In this document: in pieces, positions 24,328 through 32,788 of the stretch
Position numbering within the stretch: the first letter of the stretch is position 1
Layout of the letters: every line of letters begins with the position of its first letter
Assembly: GCA_965364735.1 (NCBI GenBank)
Contig: CBDTYW010000003.1
Coordinates: 1-37,843 of the forward strand
DNA: 37,843 bases
Origin: CBDTYW01 sp965364735
GTDB lineage: Bacteria; Actinomycetota; Nitriliruptoria; Nitriliruptorales; Nitriliruptoraceae
Reading direction: 5' to 3'
Made by a program: the position numbers and the translations under genes
Notes under the pieces: generated by a model
The model's database searches: none
What the model was told of the DNA's origin: nothing
The model's input: only the letters and a program-made list of their open reading frames with translations

Positions 24328-26484
24328 GTGGAGCCCGTCGTGCCCTCTTCTTCCGCCGTCGTCCACCGTGCAGAGGTTGCGCTCGCCGTCGCCGACGCCC
24401 CTGCCCGACGCGCCGAGCAGGCCGTCACCACCGGTCGATCCCGCATCGGTCTCGAGGACCTCAACCCCGAGCAGCGGCGCGCGGCGCTGCACGATGGCCG
24501 GTCGCTTCTCGTCGTCGCAGGTGCGGGGAGCGGGAAGACGCGGACCCTCGTCTCGCGCGTCGCCCGCCTGCTCGACGACGGGACACCCCCGGAGCGGATC
24601 CTCCTGCTCACCTTCACCCGTCGGGCGTCGAGCGAGATGCTCCGTCGGGTCCGCGCGCTCGGTCTGGACGATGCCCGGCGGGTGACCGGCGGCACCTTCC
24701 ACGCAGTGGCCCATGCGACGCTGCGCCGGCAGGCAAGGGCGGTTGGCCTTCCGCCGGGCTTCACGGTCCTGGATCCGGGCGACGTCACCGATCTCATCAG
24801 CATCGTGCGCACCGAGGAGGGACTGGGGGAGCGTGGCAGCAGGTTCCCCCGTGCCCGCACCATCGCCGAGATCGGTGGCCGCGTGTCGGCTGCACAGGAG
24901 CCGCTCAGCGAGGTCGTGCTCGAGCGCTTCCCATGGTGCCGGGAACACGTGGACGGCGTCCGCACTGTGCTGCAGGGCTTCCACCAGCGCAAGCGGGCGA
25001 TGGGTGTCGTCGACTTCGATGACCTCTTGCTCCTCTGGCGGGCGCTGCTCCAGCACGCGGAGGCAGGGCCGGCGCTGGCGGGGGCCTTCGATCACGTCCT
25101 CGTCGACGAGTTCCAGGACACCAACGCGGTCCAGGCGGACATCGTCGCCGCCTTGCACCGGCACGGGGCGTCGGTCACCTGCGTCGGTGACGACGCCCAG
25201 GCGATCTACGGGTTCCGCGGCGCGACGGTCGAGAACATCCGCATGCTGCCGACGCGGCTGCCGGAGACCGAGGTCATCACGCTGCACCGCAACTACCGGT
25301 CCACCCCGGAGATCCTGGCCTCGGCGAACGCGCTCCTGCGCTCGATGCCCGACGCGTTCGAAAAGGAGCTCACCAGCGTGCGCCCAACAGGGCCGAGCCC
25401 GCAGGTCGTCATCAGCGACGACGAGGGGGACCAGGCCGAGGCCATCTCGCTCGCGGTCCTCGACGCGAGGGAGCGAGGGGTCGCGCTGAAGGAGCAGGCG
25501 GTCCTGTTCCGGACGGGTCACCACGCGGATCTGCTCGAGGTCGAGCTCGGGCTGCGGGACATCCCCTTCGTGAAGTTCGGCGGGCTGAAGTTCCTCGACC
25601 GCGCCCACGTGAAGGACCTCCGTGCCGTGCTCCGGGTGCTCGACAACCCGGGGGACGAGCTCGCGTGGGACCGGATCCTGCGGCTGCTCCCCGGCGTCGG
25701 GCCAGGTCGCGCCCGAGCGGCCATGGAGGCCCTCCGCGGTGAGGGGCCCGCGCAGCAGGACGGGCCGAGCGGCGATGATCCGCTGCGGCGGTTCCTCGAC
25801 GGTCGGGTCTCCCTCCCGGCATCCACAGACGTCGAGGTGGGTCTCCTCGTCGCGGCCTGGGCCTTCAGCGCTGGCGATGACGGGCGTGCGCCAGAGCCCG
25901 GCGTCCAGATCGACGCCCTGCGGCCGTTCTGTGCCCGTGTCTGGAGCGCGCTCCATGAGGATGCTCCCGCGCGGCTGTCGGACCTCGATCAGCTGGCGAC
26001 CCTCGCGGGTCGGCATGGCACGCGGAGCGCCTTCCTCGGAGCTCTGACGCTGGACCCTCCCGTGAGCACCTCTGACCTCGCAGGCCCTCCGCATCTCGAC
26101 GACGACCACCTCGTCCTGTCCACGATTCACTCAGCCAAGGGCGGGGAATGGAAGCATGTCCACGTCATGCACGCCGTGGACGGGGCAATCCCGTCGGACA
26201 TGGCGCTGCGCAACCGTGACGAGCTCGAGGAGGAGCGGCGGCTGTTCTACGTGGCCCTCACCCGTGCTCGTGACGAGCTCACCGTGCATGTGCCGCTGCG
26301 GTTCCATCATGACGGGCCGAAGCACCACGACCGGCACAGCTACGCCCAGCCGTCACGCTTCCTGGCCCCGCTGACCGAGACCACGCAGCGTGTGGACCAG
26401 ACGCGGCCGGCGGAGGCCGTTCCGAGGCTGCTCTCGGCGAGGACCGCAATCGACGACCTCGTCACGGGCTTGCTGGACGGTTGA
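24328..26484 (+). CDS. UvrD/Rep-family superfamily 1A DNA helicase
   Basis: An ATP-dependent 3'-5' DNA helicase of 718 residues. After about 40 leading residues come the Q-motif (L-N-P-E-Q-R-R-A), Walker A A-G-A-G-S-G-K-T (about 64-71), motif Ia (L-L-T-F-T-R-R-A), motif II D-E-F-Q-D (about 260), motif III G-D-D-A-Q-A-I-Y-G-F-R-G-A, motif IV region L-H-R-N-Y-R-S-T, motif V S-T-I-H-S-A-K-G-G-E-W and motif VI F-Y-V-A-L-T-R-A-R. All catalytic residues look intact, so it is probably an active repair or replication helicase. There is no C-terminal nuclease domain. GTG 24328 or GTG 24340 can serve as start. The last 23 bases overlap the convergent PrsW gene. Confidence 0.93.
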   Translation: MEPVVPSSSAVVHRAEVALAVADAPARRAEQAVTTGRSRIGLEDLNPEQRRAALHDGRSLLVVAGAGSGKTRTLVSRVARLLDDGTPPERILLLTFTRRASSEMLRRVRALGLDDARRVTGGTFHAVAHATLRRQARAVGLPPGFTVLDPGDVTDLISIVRTEEGLGERGSRFPRARTIAEIGGRVSAAQEPLSEVVLERFPWCREHVDGVRTVLQGFHQRKRAMGVVDFDDLLLLWRALLQHAEAGPALAGAFDHVLVDEFQDTNAVQADIVAALHRHGASVTCVGDDAQAIYGFRGATVENIRMLPTRLPETEVITLHRNYRSTPEILASANALLRSMPDAFEKELTSVRPTGPSPQVVISDDEGDQAEAISLAVLDARERGVALKEQAVLFRTGHHADLLEVELGLRDIPFVKFGGLKFLDRAHVKDLRAVLRVLDNPGDELAWDRILRLLPGVGPGRARAAMEALRGEGPAQQDGPSGDDPLRRFLDGRVSLPASTDVEVGLLVAAWAFSAGDDGRAPEPGVQIDALRPFCARVWSALHEDAPARLSDLDQLATLAGRHGTRSAFLGALTLDPPVSTSDLAGPPHLDDDHLVLSTIHSAKGGEWKHVHVMHAVDGAIPSDMALRNRDELEEERRLFYVALTRARDELTVHVPLRFHHDGPKHHDRHSYAQPSRFLAPLTETTQRVDQTRPAEAVPRLLSARTAIDDLVTGLLDG

Positions 26485-27172
26485 CCCTGCCGCCCAGCGA
26501 CCCGCCTTGTCGACCGGGGGACTCCGCGAGCGAGCGACGGAAGCGGGGGACGAACCCGCGCACGATGAAGATCGGGAGCAGGATGACGTTGACGATCAGC
26601 CCGGCAAGTCCCAGGAACGACATCGCGTTCCAGACCATGTGGATGGCCATCGCCTGCCCGAGCGCGACGAGCACCGCACCCCAGGTCCCACCCGCATGCC
26701 TGACCAGGCCGTGGGCGTGGCCGACCCATGCGGCGACCACGCCGTGCATGACCGCGCTGCCGAACGAGCGGAGGACGATCAGGGTGGCGAGCGTCTCCGG
26801 GGCTTGATCGGCCTGCACGTTGAAGTAGAGGATGTTCTCGACGGCGGCGAAGCCGAACCCGATCGCGGCTCCGTAGACCATCCCGTCGACCGGTTCGTCG
26901 TACGCGCGGACGACGAGCCCGAACGCCAGCAGCGCGAGGAGCTTCAGCGACTCCTCGACCAACGGCGCCTCGACGACCACGCCGAGGAACGCACCGACGT
27001 CGAGGAGGCGAGCGCCGACGAACAGCGTCAGGGTGACGACCGGGACGGCGCCCAGCAGGAACGCGCCGATCACGGCGCGCCACGGCTCACGATCGTCGCG
27101 GTCACGACTACGGATGAAGAGCGTCCACAGGACCGGTGGCAGCAGGCCGGACAAGATGATCACCGCCGGCAT
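26462..27172 (-). CDS. PrsW-family intramembrane metalloprotease-like protein
   Basis: A polytopic membrane protein of 236 residues with about seven hydrophobic segments. The PrsW/CPBP-type residues are present: E73-E74-x-x-K77 (V-E-E-S-L-K), F-A-A-V-E112-N, H143 in V-M-H-G-V, and H178 in A-I-H-M-V-W-N. In Bacillus PrsW cleaves the anti-sigma factor RsiW as the first step of signal-controlled proteolysis; no RsiW homologue is seen here, so the substrate is unknown. A basic tail ends the protein. The 3' end overlaps the helicase gene on the other strand by 23 bases. It lies 65 bases downstream of the MtfA gene and may share its transcript. Confidence 0.87.
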   Translation of the reverse strand: MPAVIILSGLLPPVLWTLFIRSRDRDDREPWRAVIGAFLLGAVPVVTLTLFVGARLLDVGAFLGVVVEAPLVEESLKLLALLAFGLVVRAYDEPVDGMVYGAAIGFGFAAVENILYFNVQADQAPETLATLIVLRSFGSAVMHGVVAAWVGHAHGLVRHAGGTWGAVLVALGQAMAIHMVWNAMSFLGLAGLIVNVILLPIFIVRGFVPRFRRSLAESPGRQGGSLGGRVNRPASP

Positions 27173-27237
27173 CTGCTGGCCCCCTCGTCCGTGTGGAGCC
27201 TGAAGGCTCGCCGACGGTCGACGTTACACGTCCGGGC

Positions 27238-28026
27238 TCAACCGTCCGGGAGGAGCCCGGCCGCGTCGAGTCGCCGGAGCTGCCGGGCAGCCGGGTTCTG
27301 TCCGAGGATCTCCACGAGCAGTCCGTACAGGGCGGGGTGTCGATCGTGCAGCTCGATCGGCTGACCGAAGAAGGACTCGACGGCCACCGCGAAGAACTCG
27401 GCGGGGTTGGTGCCCGCGTACGGCCGCAGCAGGCTGGCGCCGTGCCGGACTGCTGCGAGCTCTCGGGTGGCAACCTCGACCCAACGGTCGTGGATGCCCC
27501 GATCGGTGATCGGGGGTGTCCCGTCCACGACGCCATCCCTCATGTCGAGCTTGTGCGCCAGCTCGTGAAGCACCACCTGATCGGCCCGCGCGTCACCGGG
27601 GTTCCTCGCACGACGGAGGCTGCGCTCGACGGCGTCCCATGCGATCAGCACCGGTCCGTGCTGCTGCGCCTGGCCGGCGAGATGACGCGGGGCCCGGGTC
27701 ATCACGCCCGGCACCGACGTTGCATGCTCCCCGCCCAGGACCACGGTGCTGGGGTGGACCACGACCGCGCGGACGTCACCGAGAGCATCGATCGGATCAT
27801 CCAGCCCGAGGACCAGCAGCGCGGCGTTCACGGCGATGGTGGTGGTGATGCGGGTGTCCAGCGCGAAGCCGGCGGCCGCCTCCCAGTCCCATGATGCGTG
27901 GAACCGTGCCGAGATGTGCTCCAGGAGGTCACGCTCGTCGCTGGTCAGCAGGTCGACGTGCCAGGACGCTTCGCTGAGCCCCGCAGGGGTCAGGTCTGGG
28001 GGAGGGCTGGTACGACGACGGAACAC
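27238..28026 (-). CDS. M90 (MtfA-like) zinc metallopeptidase
   Basis: The 262-residue protein belongs to the MtfA peptidase family. The zinc motif is H154-E155-x-x-H158 (L-H-E-L-A-H-K-L-D), with the downstream glutamate E210 in N-P-A-E-F-F-A-V-A-V-E-S-F-F. Other family marks are the N-terminal L-L-T-S-D-E-R-D-L-L and the segment P-V-L-I-A-W-D. In E. coli MtfA binds Mlc and affects glucose-PTS control; actinobacteria lack that context, so the role here is open. No signal peptide is present, so it is cytosolic. It lies between a histidine kinase gene and a membrane protease gene on the same strand. Confidence 0.9.
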   Translation of the reverse strand: MFRRRTSPPPDLTPAGLSEASWHVDLLTSDERDLLEHISARFHASWDWEAAAGFALDTRITTTIAVNAALLVLGLDDPIDALGDVRAVVVHPSTVVLGGEHATSVPGVMTRAPRHLAGQAQQHGPVLIAWDAVERSLRRARNPGDARADQVVLHELAHKLDMRDGVVDGTPPITDRGIHDRWVEVATRELAAVRHGASLLRPYAGTNPAEFFAVAVESFFGQPIELHDRHPALYGLLVEILGQNPAARQLRRLDAAGLLPDG

Positions 28027-28110
28027 GACGGTGCCTGAGGGTGAGTTGCGACCACAACGTCGCGGACCGGCGTCAGCGTCCGGATCTGCGCGTGGGAGGA
28101 GCAGACCGCG

Positions 28111-29424
28111 TCAGCCGATGGCTGCCTCGGCGGCGGGGTCGGAAGCCAGGTCGTCCTCGTCAGGGAGCGCATCGACCGCCGGGAGCCACAGCAGGAAGTG
28201 GGCTCCGCGAGCTCCGTAACCCGGCTGGTCCGGAGGCGCCATCTCGAGCCGTCCTTCCATGATCTCGGCGAGCCCACGCGCGATCGCCAACCCGAGTCCG
28301 CTCCCGATGTAGTGCGCGAGGTCGTCGACGACGTTGAAGCGATCGAACACCGTCTCGCGATGGGCCTCGTCGATCCCCGGGCCGTTGTCGTGGACGTGGA
28401 GCACGATGTCGCCGCCTGCCTGCTCCCACCAGATCTGAATCGGCGGGGCGCCGTGGGCGCGCGCGTTCGAGAGCAGCGTCTCGATGATGTTGATGATCAG
28501 GTCGCGGTCGCCACGAACCCGTGCGGGAACGTGCACGGTCGTGAAGTCACAGTCGTCCTCGGCGCGGTCCAGCAGGATCGGAGCCAGATCCACGAGGATG
28601 TCCTTGGCCACGATCGTCTGCGCGTCGAAGGACGCGATCAGCGTGAGCTCGTCGGAGAGCTCTGCGAGGCGCTCTGCGCTGCGCTGCATGGAGTCGAGCA
28701 TGGCGCCGACGCGTTCTGGTCCGAGGTCGGTGCTGTCCTTCAGCAGCGTCGCCCCGGAGAGCAAGATGGCGACCGGGGTCCGCAGCTCGTGCGAGGTGAT
28801 GTTGACGAACGCGTTCTTGCGTCGGTCCAGCGCCTGGAGACGGGCAGACATGTCTTCCTCGGCGGAAGCGCGATCGCTCTGCTCCTGCACGACCTGACGT
28901 GCGTCGACCACGACCCGACCGACCATGAAGCCGCCGAGGACCGCCACCATCACGAGGATGATGGAGTTGTCGATGTCGGCGGGCAGGCCCCAGACGTTGC
29001 TGCGGAAGACTTCGAAGAGCGTCTGGGAGACCACGAGGCCGACTGAACCGATCGCTGCACCGCGCGTCCCGAAGCGCATCGCGCCGATGAGCGGCAGCAG
29101 GAGCCCCGGCTGTGGGGTGACGACGAGCCAGTGCGCGTTGATGGGCTTGATCGCCCCGAGCAGGACGAGGTCCAGCGCGAGGAGGATCGCGCTGGCGATC
29201 ATGAACTTGCGGCCGGCCCGGACGCGCCGGAAGACGAAGTACGACGCGACGCCGATCGCCCCGATGCCGAGGTTGACCGCCTGGTCGAGGGTGTGGTTGA
29301 GGTGGGGCGCGGTGCCGGCGTCATCCCACGTCACGAGGTAGCCGATCCCCCCGCCGATGATGTGGAACCAGACGAGGAGACGCTCTGCGCGCCAGCTGAA
29401 GTCCGGGGTCGGTTCCCGTGACAT
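28111..29424 (-). CDS. Membrane sensor histidine kinase (orphan)
   Basis: A 437-residue kinase. Residues about 15-175 hold five or six hydrophobic helices with no large extracellular loop, so the membrane region itself is probably the sensor. A short linker helix leads to the DHp domain with phospho-acceptor H212 in T-S-H-E-L-R-T-P-V. The ATPase domain has the N-box N320 (L-L-S-N-A-R-A-H), D-N-G-P-G (346-350) and G-S-G-L-G-L-A (374-380). An acidic tail of about 20 residues ends it. No response regulator is adjacent, so its partner is elsewhere. AGGGG precedes the ATG at good distance, and TATCGT on the minus strand (29464-29459) may be its -10 box. Confidence 0.92.
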   Translation of the reverse strand: MSREPTPDFSWRAERLLVWFHIIGGGIGYLVTWDDAGTAPHLNHTLDQAVNLGIGAIGVASYFVFRRVRAGRKFMIASAILLALDLVLLGAIKPINAHWLVVTPQPGLLLPLIGAMRFGTRGAAIGSVGLVVSQTLFEVFRSNVWGLPADIDNSIILVMVAVLGGFMVGRVVVDARQVVQEQSDRASAEEDMSARLQALDRRKNAFVNITSHELRTPVAILLSGATLLKDSTDLGPERVGAMLDSMQRSAERLAELSDELTLIASFDAQTIVAKDILVDLAPILLDRAEDDCDFTTVHVPARVRGDRDLIINIIETLLSNARAHGAPPIQIWWEQAGGDIVLHVHDNGPGIDEAHRETVFDRFNVVDDLAHYIGSGLGLAIARGLAEIMEGRLEMAPPDQPGYGARGAHFLLWLPAVDALPDEDDLASDPAAEAAIG

Positions 29425-29497
29425 GTTGCCCCTGGTTCACGAAGATCTCGATGCGACCACGATAGTGGGAGCATGTGTCGAGCGGGCCGTCTGCGGG

Positions 29498-30043
29498 TCA
29501 GCTCAGCTCGGCACCGCACTGGTCGCACTCGCCGTTCGAGATCGCCCGGGTGCTGGGCATCATCCAGCAGGAGGGGCAGGGTTCGGCGGGCGGCGCGGTC
29601 GGAGCCTTCGGGGTCGTGGCCCGAGCCGAGCGAGACGGCGTCTTCTTCGCGACGGCGCGCTTCTTGGGCTTGGGCTTGACGAGGCGCTTCGGCGCCGGCG
29701 GTCGGGTCCCGTGCCAGACACCGACGCACTTGGCGCGTCGCGCCGACTTCGTGACGGCCTCGCGCGCTTCGTCCTCCGAGTACCCCTGGACGATCTCGAC
29801 CGTGATCGAGCCGAGCTCCTGCGCGGATCGGATCGCCGCGAGGTTGCCGGTGAAGAAGGGATCCGCGGTGTCGACGGGCCGATCCGTCTCGCGCGACTTG
29901 AGGAACTTCTTGATCGCGATCAACGCCTTGCGCGTGGTCGTGATCTTCTCGAGGGTCCCCTCGATCAGCAACGGCTTGTTCGTGGTGCTGTGACGCAAGG
30001 TCACAACGGTCCATGGGCCGGCGACGACAGCGTCGTCAGTCAC
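29498..30043 (-). CDS. Zinc-ribbon protein of unknown function with basic linker
   Basis: I do not recognise this 181-residue protein. An N-terminal part (about 1-112) looks like a compact alpha/beta domain (G-P-W-T-V-V-T-L-R-H ... S-I-T-V-E-I-V-Q-G-Y-S-E-D-E-A). It is followed by a Lys/Arg/Ala/Pro-rich tail (K-P-K-P-K-K-R-A-V-A-K-K-T-P) like nucleic-acid-binding linkers of actinobacterial proteins, and ends in a treble-clef-like pair C-P-S-C and C-D-Q-C. DNA or RNA binding is a guess from composition. The GTG start sits in the arm of an 8-bp hairpin. The plus strand is also open over most of this stretch, but the zinc-ribbon pattern favours the minus frame. Confidence 0.7.
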   Translation of the reverse strand: MTDDAVVAGPWTVVTLRHSTTNKPLLIEGTLEKITTTRKALIAIKKFLKSRETDRPVDTADPFFTGNLAAIRSAQELGSITVEIVQGYSEDEAREAVTKSARRAKCVGVWHGTRPPAPKRLVKPKPKKRAVAKKTPSRSARATTPKAPTAPPAEPCPSCWMMPSTRAISNGECDQCGAELS

Positions 30044-30078
30044 GGTGAGATCCTTGCAGGTCGCGGAAGCCTCACCGT
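30042..30078 (-). promoter_or_regulatory. Hairpin covering the start region of the zinc-ribbon gene
   Basis: On the minus strand ACGGTGAG (30078-30071) and CTCACCGT (30049-30042) form a perfect 8-bp stem. The AAGGAT ribosome site lies in the loop, and the first two bases of the GTG start (30043-30041) lie in the 3' arm. It could hold back translation initiation, or act as a weak terminator for the LysM/M23 gene that ends at 30086. Confidence 0.45.
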
Positions 30079-30085
30079 ATCCCGA

Positions 30086-31168
30086 TCACCTGCAACGGAG
30101 CACAAGCCACGGGTAGGGGTTCTCGGCGACGCCGTCGACGATCATCTCGAAGTGCACGTGCGGTGATGTCGCAGCGGCGTTCCCGGTTGTTCCGACGTAT
30201 CCCAGGACGGTGCCGGCGAGCACCCCGCCGCGGACGTCGCTGTATCCGTCGAGGTGCGTGCCGTACCAGGTGACCCCGTCGATGCCCTCGAAGCGGATCT
30301 GGTAGCCGCCGACCGGTCCCTGCTCCTGGTGGGCGACGCCGTCGGTCGGGGCCCGGAAGGCTGCGCCGCGCGTCGCGAAGAGATCGATGCCGGCGTGGAC
30401 GCTGCCGGAGGGCTTCACGTAGCCGAAGTCGTTGACGAAGGAGACGCCGTCGACGGGGCATGAGGTGCCGTCGAGCGACGGCGCACGACCCGGGATGACC
30501 AGCGCCTGACCGACCACGATGTGGTTGGCGTTGCGCAGGTCGTTCTCGCTGACGATCGCGCGGACGCTCACGCCGTACTTGCTCGCGATGACTCCGAGGA
30601 CATCACCGCGCTCGACGACGTGGACACCCGCGACGTTGGTCTCGGGGGCCGGCGTCACCGGAGCCGCCGGCACAGGAGCGTCCGCCCCCGGGATGGTCAG
30701 GCGGTCGCCGATCCGGATCAGGTTGGCGTTCGTGATGCCGTTGGCGCCCTGGAGGCTTGACTGCGTCACGTCGTAGCGAGCGGCGATCCCGGACAACGTC
30801 TGTCCGCGGGTCACCGTATGCGTCTGTCCCGCAGCCACGATGGTTGGTGCCGGGGGAGCGGTGACGGCCTCCGCCTTGCTGAGGCGGAGGACCTGGCCGA
30901 TGCGGATGTGGTCCGCGTTGCGGAGGTCGTTGAGCTTCACGAGCGCGCTGACGGTCGTGTCGTTGCGCAGCGCGATGTGGCTGAGGGTCTCGCCAGGAAG
31001 CACCGTGTGCTGATCAGCGTTCTGGGACACCCGCGTGACCGGTCCGAGCGCGGCGACGGCAGGCTGCGCCGCGAGCAGCGCAGCGACCGCAGACGACAGG
31101 GCCAAGCGTCGCAGGAGGAACCCGCGTGCAGGCCGTGCGGACGCAGAAAGGTGGGCAGCGATGAACAC
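30086..31168 (-). CDS. Secreted LysM-repeat M23 peptidase (LytM type)
   Basis: The 360-residue product begins with a long signal peptide (about 1-40: R-R-L-A-L-S-S-A-V-A-A-L-L-A, cleavage after A-V-A). Three LysM peptidoglycan-binding modules follow at about residues 53-96, 117-159 and 182-225. The M23 domain at about 240-355 has H258-x-x-x-D262 (H-A-G-I-D-L-F) and H337-V-H339 (S-P-H-V-H-F-E-M), the usual zinc ligands, so it should be an active glycyl-type endopeptidase or a wall-remodelling enzyme. C237 and C358 may form a disulfide. The GTG start is the first that keeps the signal peptide. It is divergent from the pilin genes over a 249-base spacer in which I see small dyads (for example GTCGGTGCCGAC) but no known riboswitch. 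Confidence 0.92.
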   Translation of the reverse strand: MFIAAHLSASARPARGFLLRRLALSSAVAALLAAQPAVAALGPVTRVSQNADQHTVLPGETLSHIALRNDTTVSALVKLNDLRNADHIRIGQVLRLSKAEAVTAPPAPTIVAAGQTHTVTRGQTLSGIAARYDVTQSSLQGANGITNANLIRIGDRLTIPGADAPVPAAPVTPAPETNVAGVHVVERGDVLGVIASKYGVSVRAIVSENDLRNANHIVVGQALVIPGRAPSLDGTSCPVDGVSFVNDFGYVKPSGSVHAGIDLFATRGAAFRAPTDGVAHQEQGPVGGYQIRFEGIDGVTWYGTHLDGYSDVRGGVLAGTVLGYVGTTGNAAATSPHVHFEMIVDGVAENPYPWLVLRCR

Positions 31169-31417
31169 TCGGGCGACTTCCGCTCGTGGAACAACGATCC
31201 TGTCAGACGCGACGACCTGACGGCCATGGCCGTTCGGACACTGAATCGCCCTCCGCGGGTGGGTCTACAGCCCACGTCGGTCGGTGCCGACAACCAAAGG
31301 GTGCGCCGTCGCGAGACCGCGGCGGCCTGCACAACCGCATGCTGACGGATCGGCACGAGCGTGCACCGCAACGACCACGTCCGAACGACCACGCCCCTCG
31401 CGGGGCGTGGCGGCGGC

Positions 31418-32788
31418 ATGTCTGGTCGCGTGCACGCTGACGACGGGATGACGCTGACCGAGATGCTCGTGGCGATGCTGATCATCGGGGTCGCCATGAC
31501 CGCTCTGGCCGGGTCACTGACGAGCTCCTTGCGCAGCCTCAGCAACGCCGAGCGCGAGACGGTCGCGACAGCGACGGTCATGCAGCTGCTCGAGCAGCGT
31601 CAGTCGACGTCGTGGGACGAGGCCGGGGTCTACGAAGCAGACCAGACCGGTACGGGCGGCACGGACCCTGCGCGCTGGGCGGCTCGCCTCGACGGCAGTG
31701 GGAAGTACGACGGCATGGACATCGTCACGATCCTCGACCCACCCACGCCGGCGGATCGCGATCCGCTCGTCCGGGAGCCATGGTTCACCGAGACCCGTCA
31801 GGGCGCCGAGTTCACCGTCGACGTCTACCCGGTGTGGGTCGACCTCTCCGGTGACGGGGTTTCCGACGCGAAGCGCTTCATCGCCGTGGCTGCCTGGACG
31901 AACCGGTTCGGCGGGTCGCGCGAGCTCGTGACGGTCTCGGACCGCTCGCCGACGCAGTCCGAAGCCGTCTCCACGGGATCGGGAAGCCGCATCCTGCAGA
32001 CCAGCATCGTGCCAGCGGTCGTGTACCTCGACGAGGACGGCTACGTCACGGAGGACGTGACGATCTCCGTGCTCTTCAACACCGGCATCACGCTGCCGAA
32101 GGTCGAGTTCGAGGACATCGCCTACAGCTACGCGCACCAGGACCACTTCCACGTCTTCGGTGACGACACCACGCTCAACATGACGGTGTCGGCGCCAGCG
32201 ACCGGCGGCGGATACACGCGCGCCACGGTCGTGCTGCCCGCAGACACCTACCGCTTCATCAACGGGACCATCGAGTTCGAGATCACCGCGACCGACGGAG
32301 TCGGGGACCCCGTCGTCGGGTCGACGTCGTTCGTGACCGCAGGTGGCCCTTGGGACGAGTACGGCAACACCGACGGCGTCGAGCCGACACCCGACCCCGG
32401 CGGCTACGCAGGTCCGGTCTCGCTGTCGACAACCCCGTCGGTCACCTCGATCTGCGTGTCCAACTCGCAGTGGCGCCTCACGTCGGACGTCACGGTCACG
32501 GTGAGCGTGAGCAACCTGGACGACAGCAACGGCACCGTGAACCTGTCCTACCCCTATTGGTCCCAGAAGAGGAACAACGACCCCGGCGCGCCCGACCAGG
32601 TTGGCACGGTCTCCGGGAACCAGACCTCCGCGAGCAGCCCGAACTCGACGTGGTCGATGGTCATGTCGTCGGGTAGTACCCACAAGTTCGCCCCGGGGGA
32701 GAGCATCGACTTCACGATCGTCGCGACCCGCGAGGACGGGTCGTCTGACTCGACCACGACCATCAGCCAGACGATCTCGACATGCTGA
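31418..32788 (+). CDS. Large minor pilin-like protein (PilV/type IV prepilin N-terminus)
   Basis: The 456-residue product has a short class III prepilin leader (M-S-G-R-V-H-A-D-D-G) and a prepilin peptidase site G10/M11, with Glu at mature position 5 (M-T-L-T-E) followed by the hydrophobic helix M-L-V-A-M-L-I-I-G-V-A-M-T-A-L. The large C-terminal part is rich in Ser, Thr, Asp and Val with beta-sandwich-like repeats (V-T-V-T-V-S-V-S-N-L). It carries cysteines near the end (S-I-C-V and the final residue), suggesting an extracellular adhesive or pilus-tip domain. The frame is open to 31361, but ATG 31418 gives the usual leader. The next gene overlaps it by 7 bases. Confidence 0.85.
   Translation: MSGRVHADDGMTLTEMLVAMLIIGVAMTALAGSLTSSLRSLSNAERETVATATVMQLLEQRQSTSWDEAGVYEADQTGTGGTDPARWAARLDGSGKYDGMDIVTILDPPTPADRDPLVREPWFTETRQGAEFTVDVYPVWVDLSGDGVSDAKRFIAVAAWTNRFGGSRELVTVSDRSPTQSEAVSTGSGSRILQTSIVPAVVYLDEDGYVTEDVTISVLFNTGITLPKVEFEDIAYSYAHQDHFHVFGDDTTLNMTVSAPATGGGYTRATVVLPADTYRFINGTIEFEITATDGVGDPVVGSTSFVTAGGPWDEYGNTDGVEPTPDPGGYAGPVSLSTTPSVTSICVSNSQWRLTSDVTVTVSVSNLDDSNGTVNLSYPYWSQKRNNDPGAPDQVGTVSGNQTSASSPNSTWSMVMSSGSTHKFAPGESIDFTIVATREDGSSDSTTTISQTISTC

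Noticed and set aside
31169..31417. c-di-AMP riboswitch for the LysM/M23 peptidase gene
   Set aside because: Such switches often precede wall peptidase genes in actinobacteria, but the conserved core, including the C-G-A-C-A-G-C-T stretch, is absent on the minus strand here.
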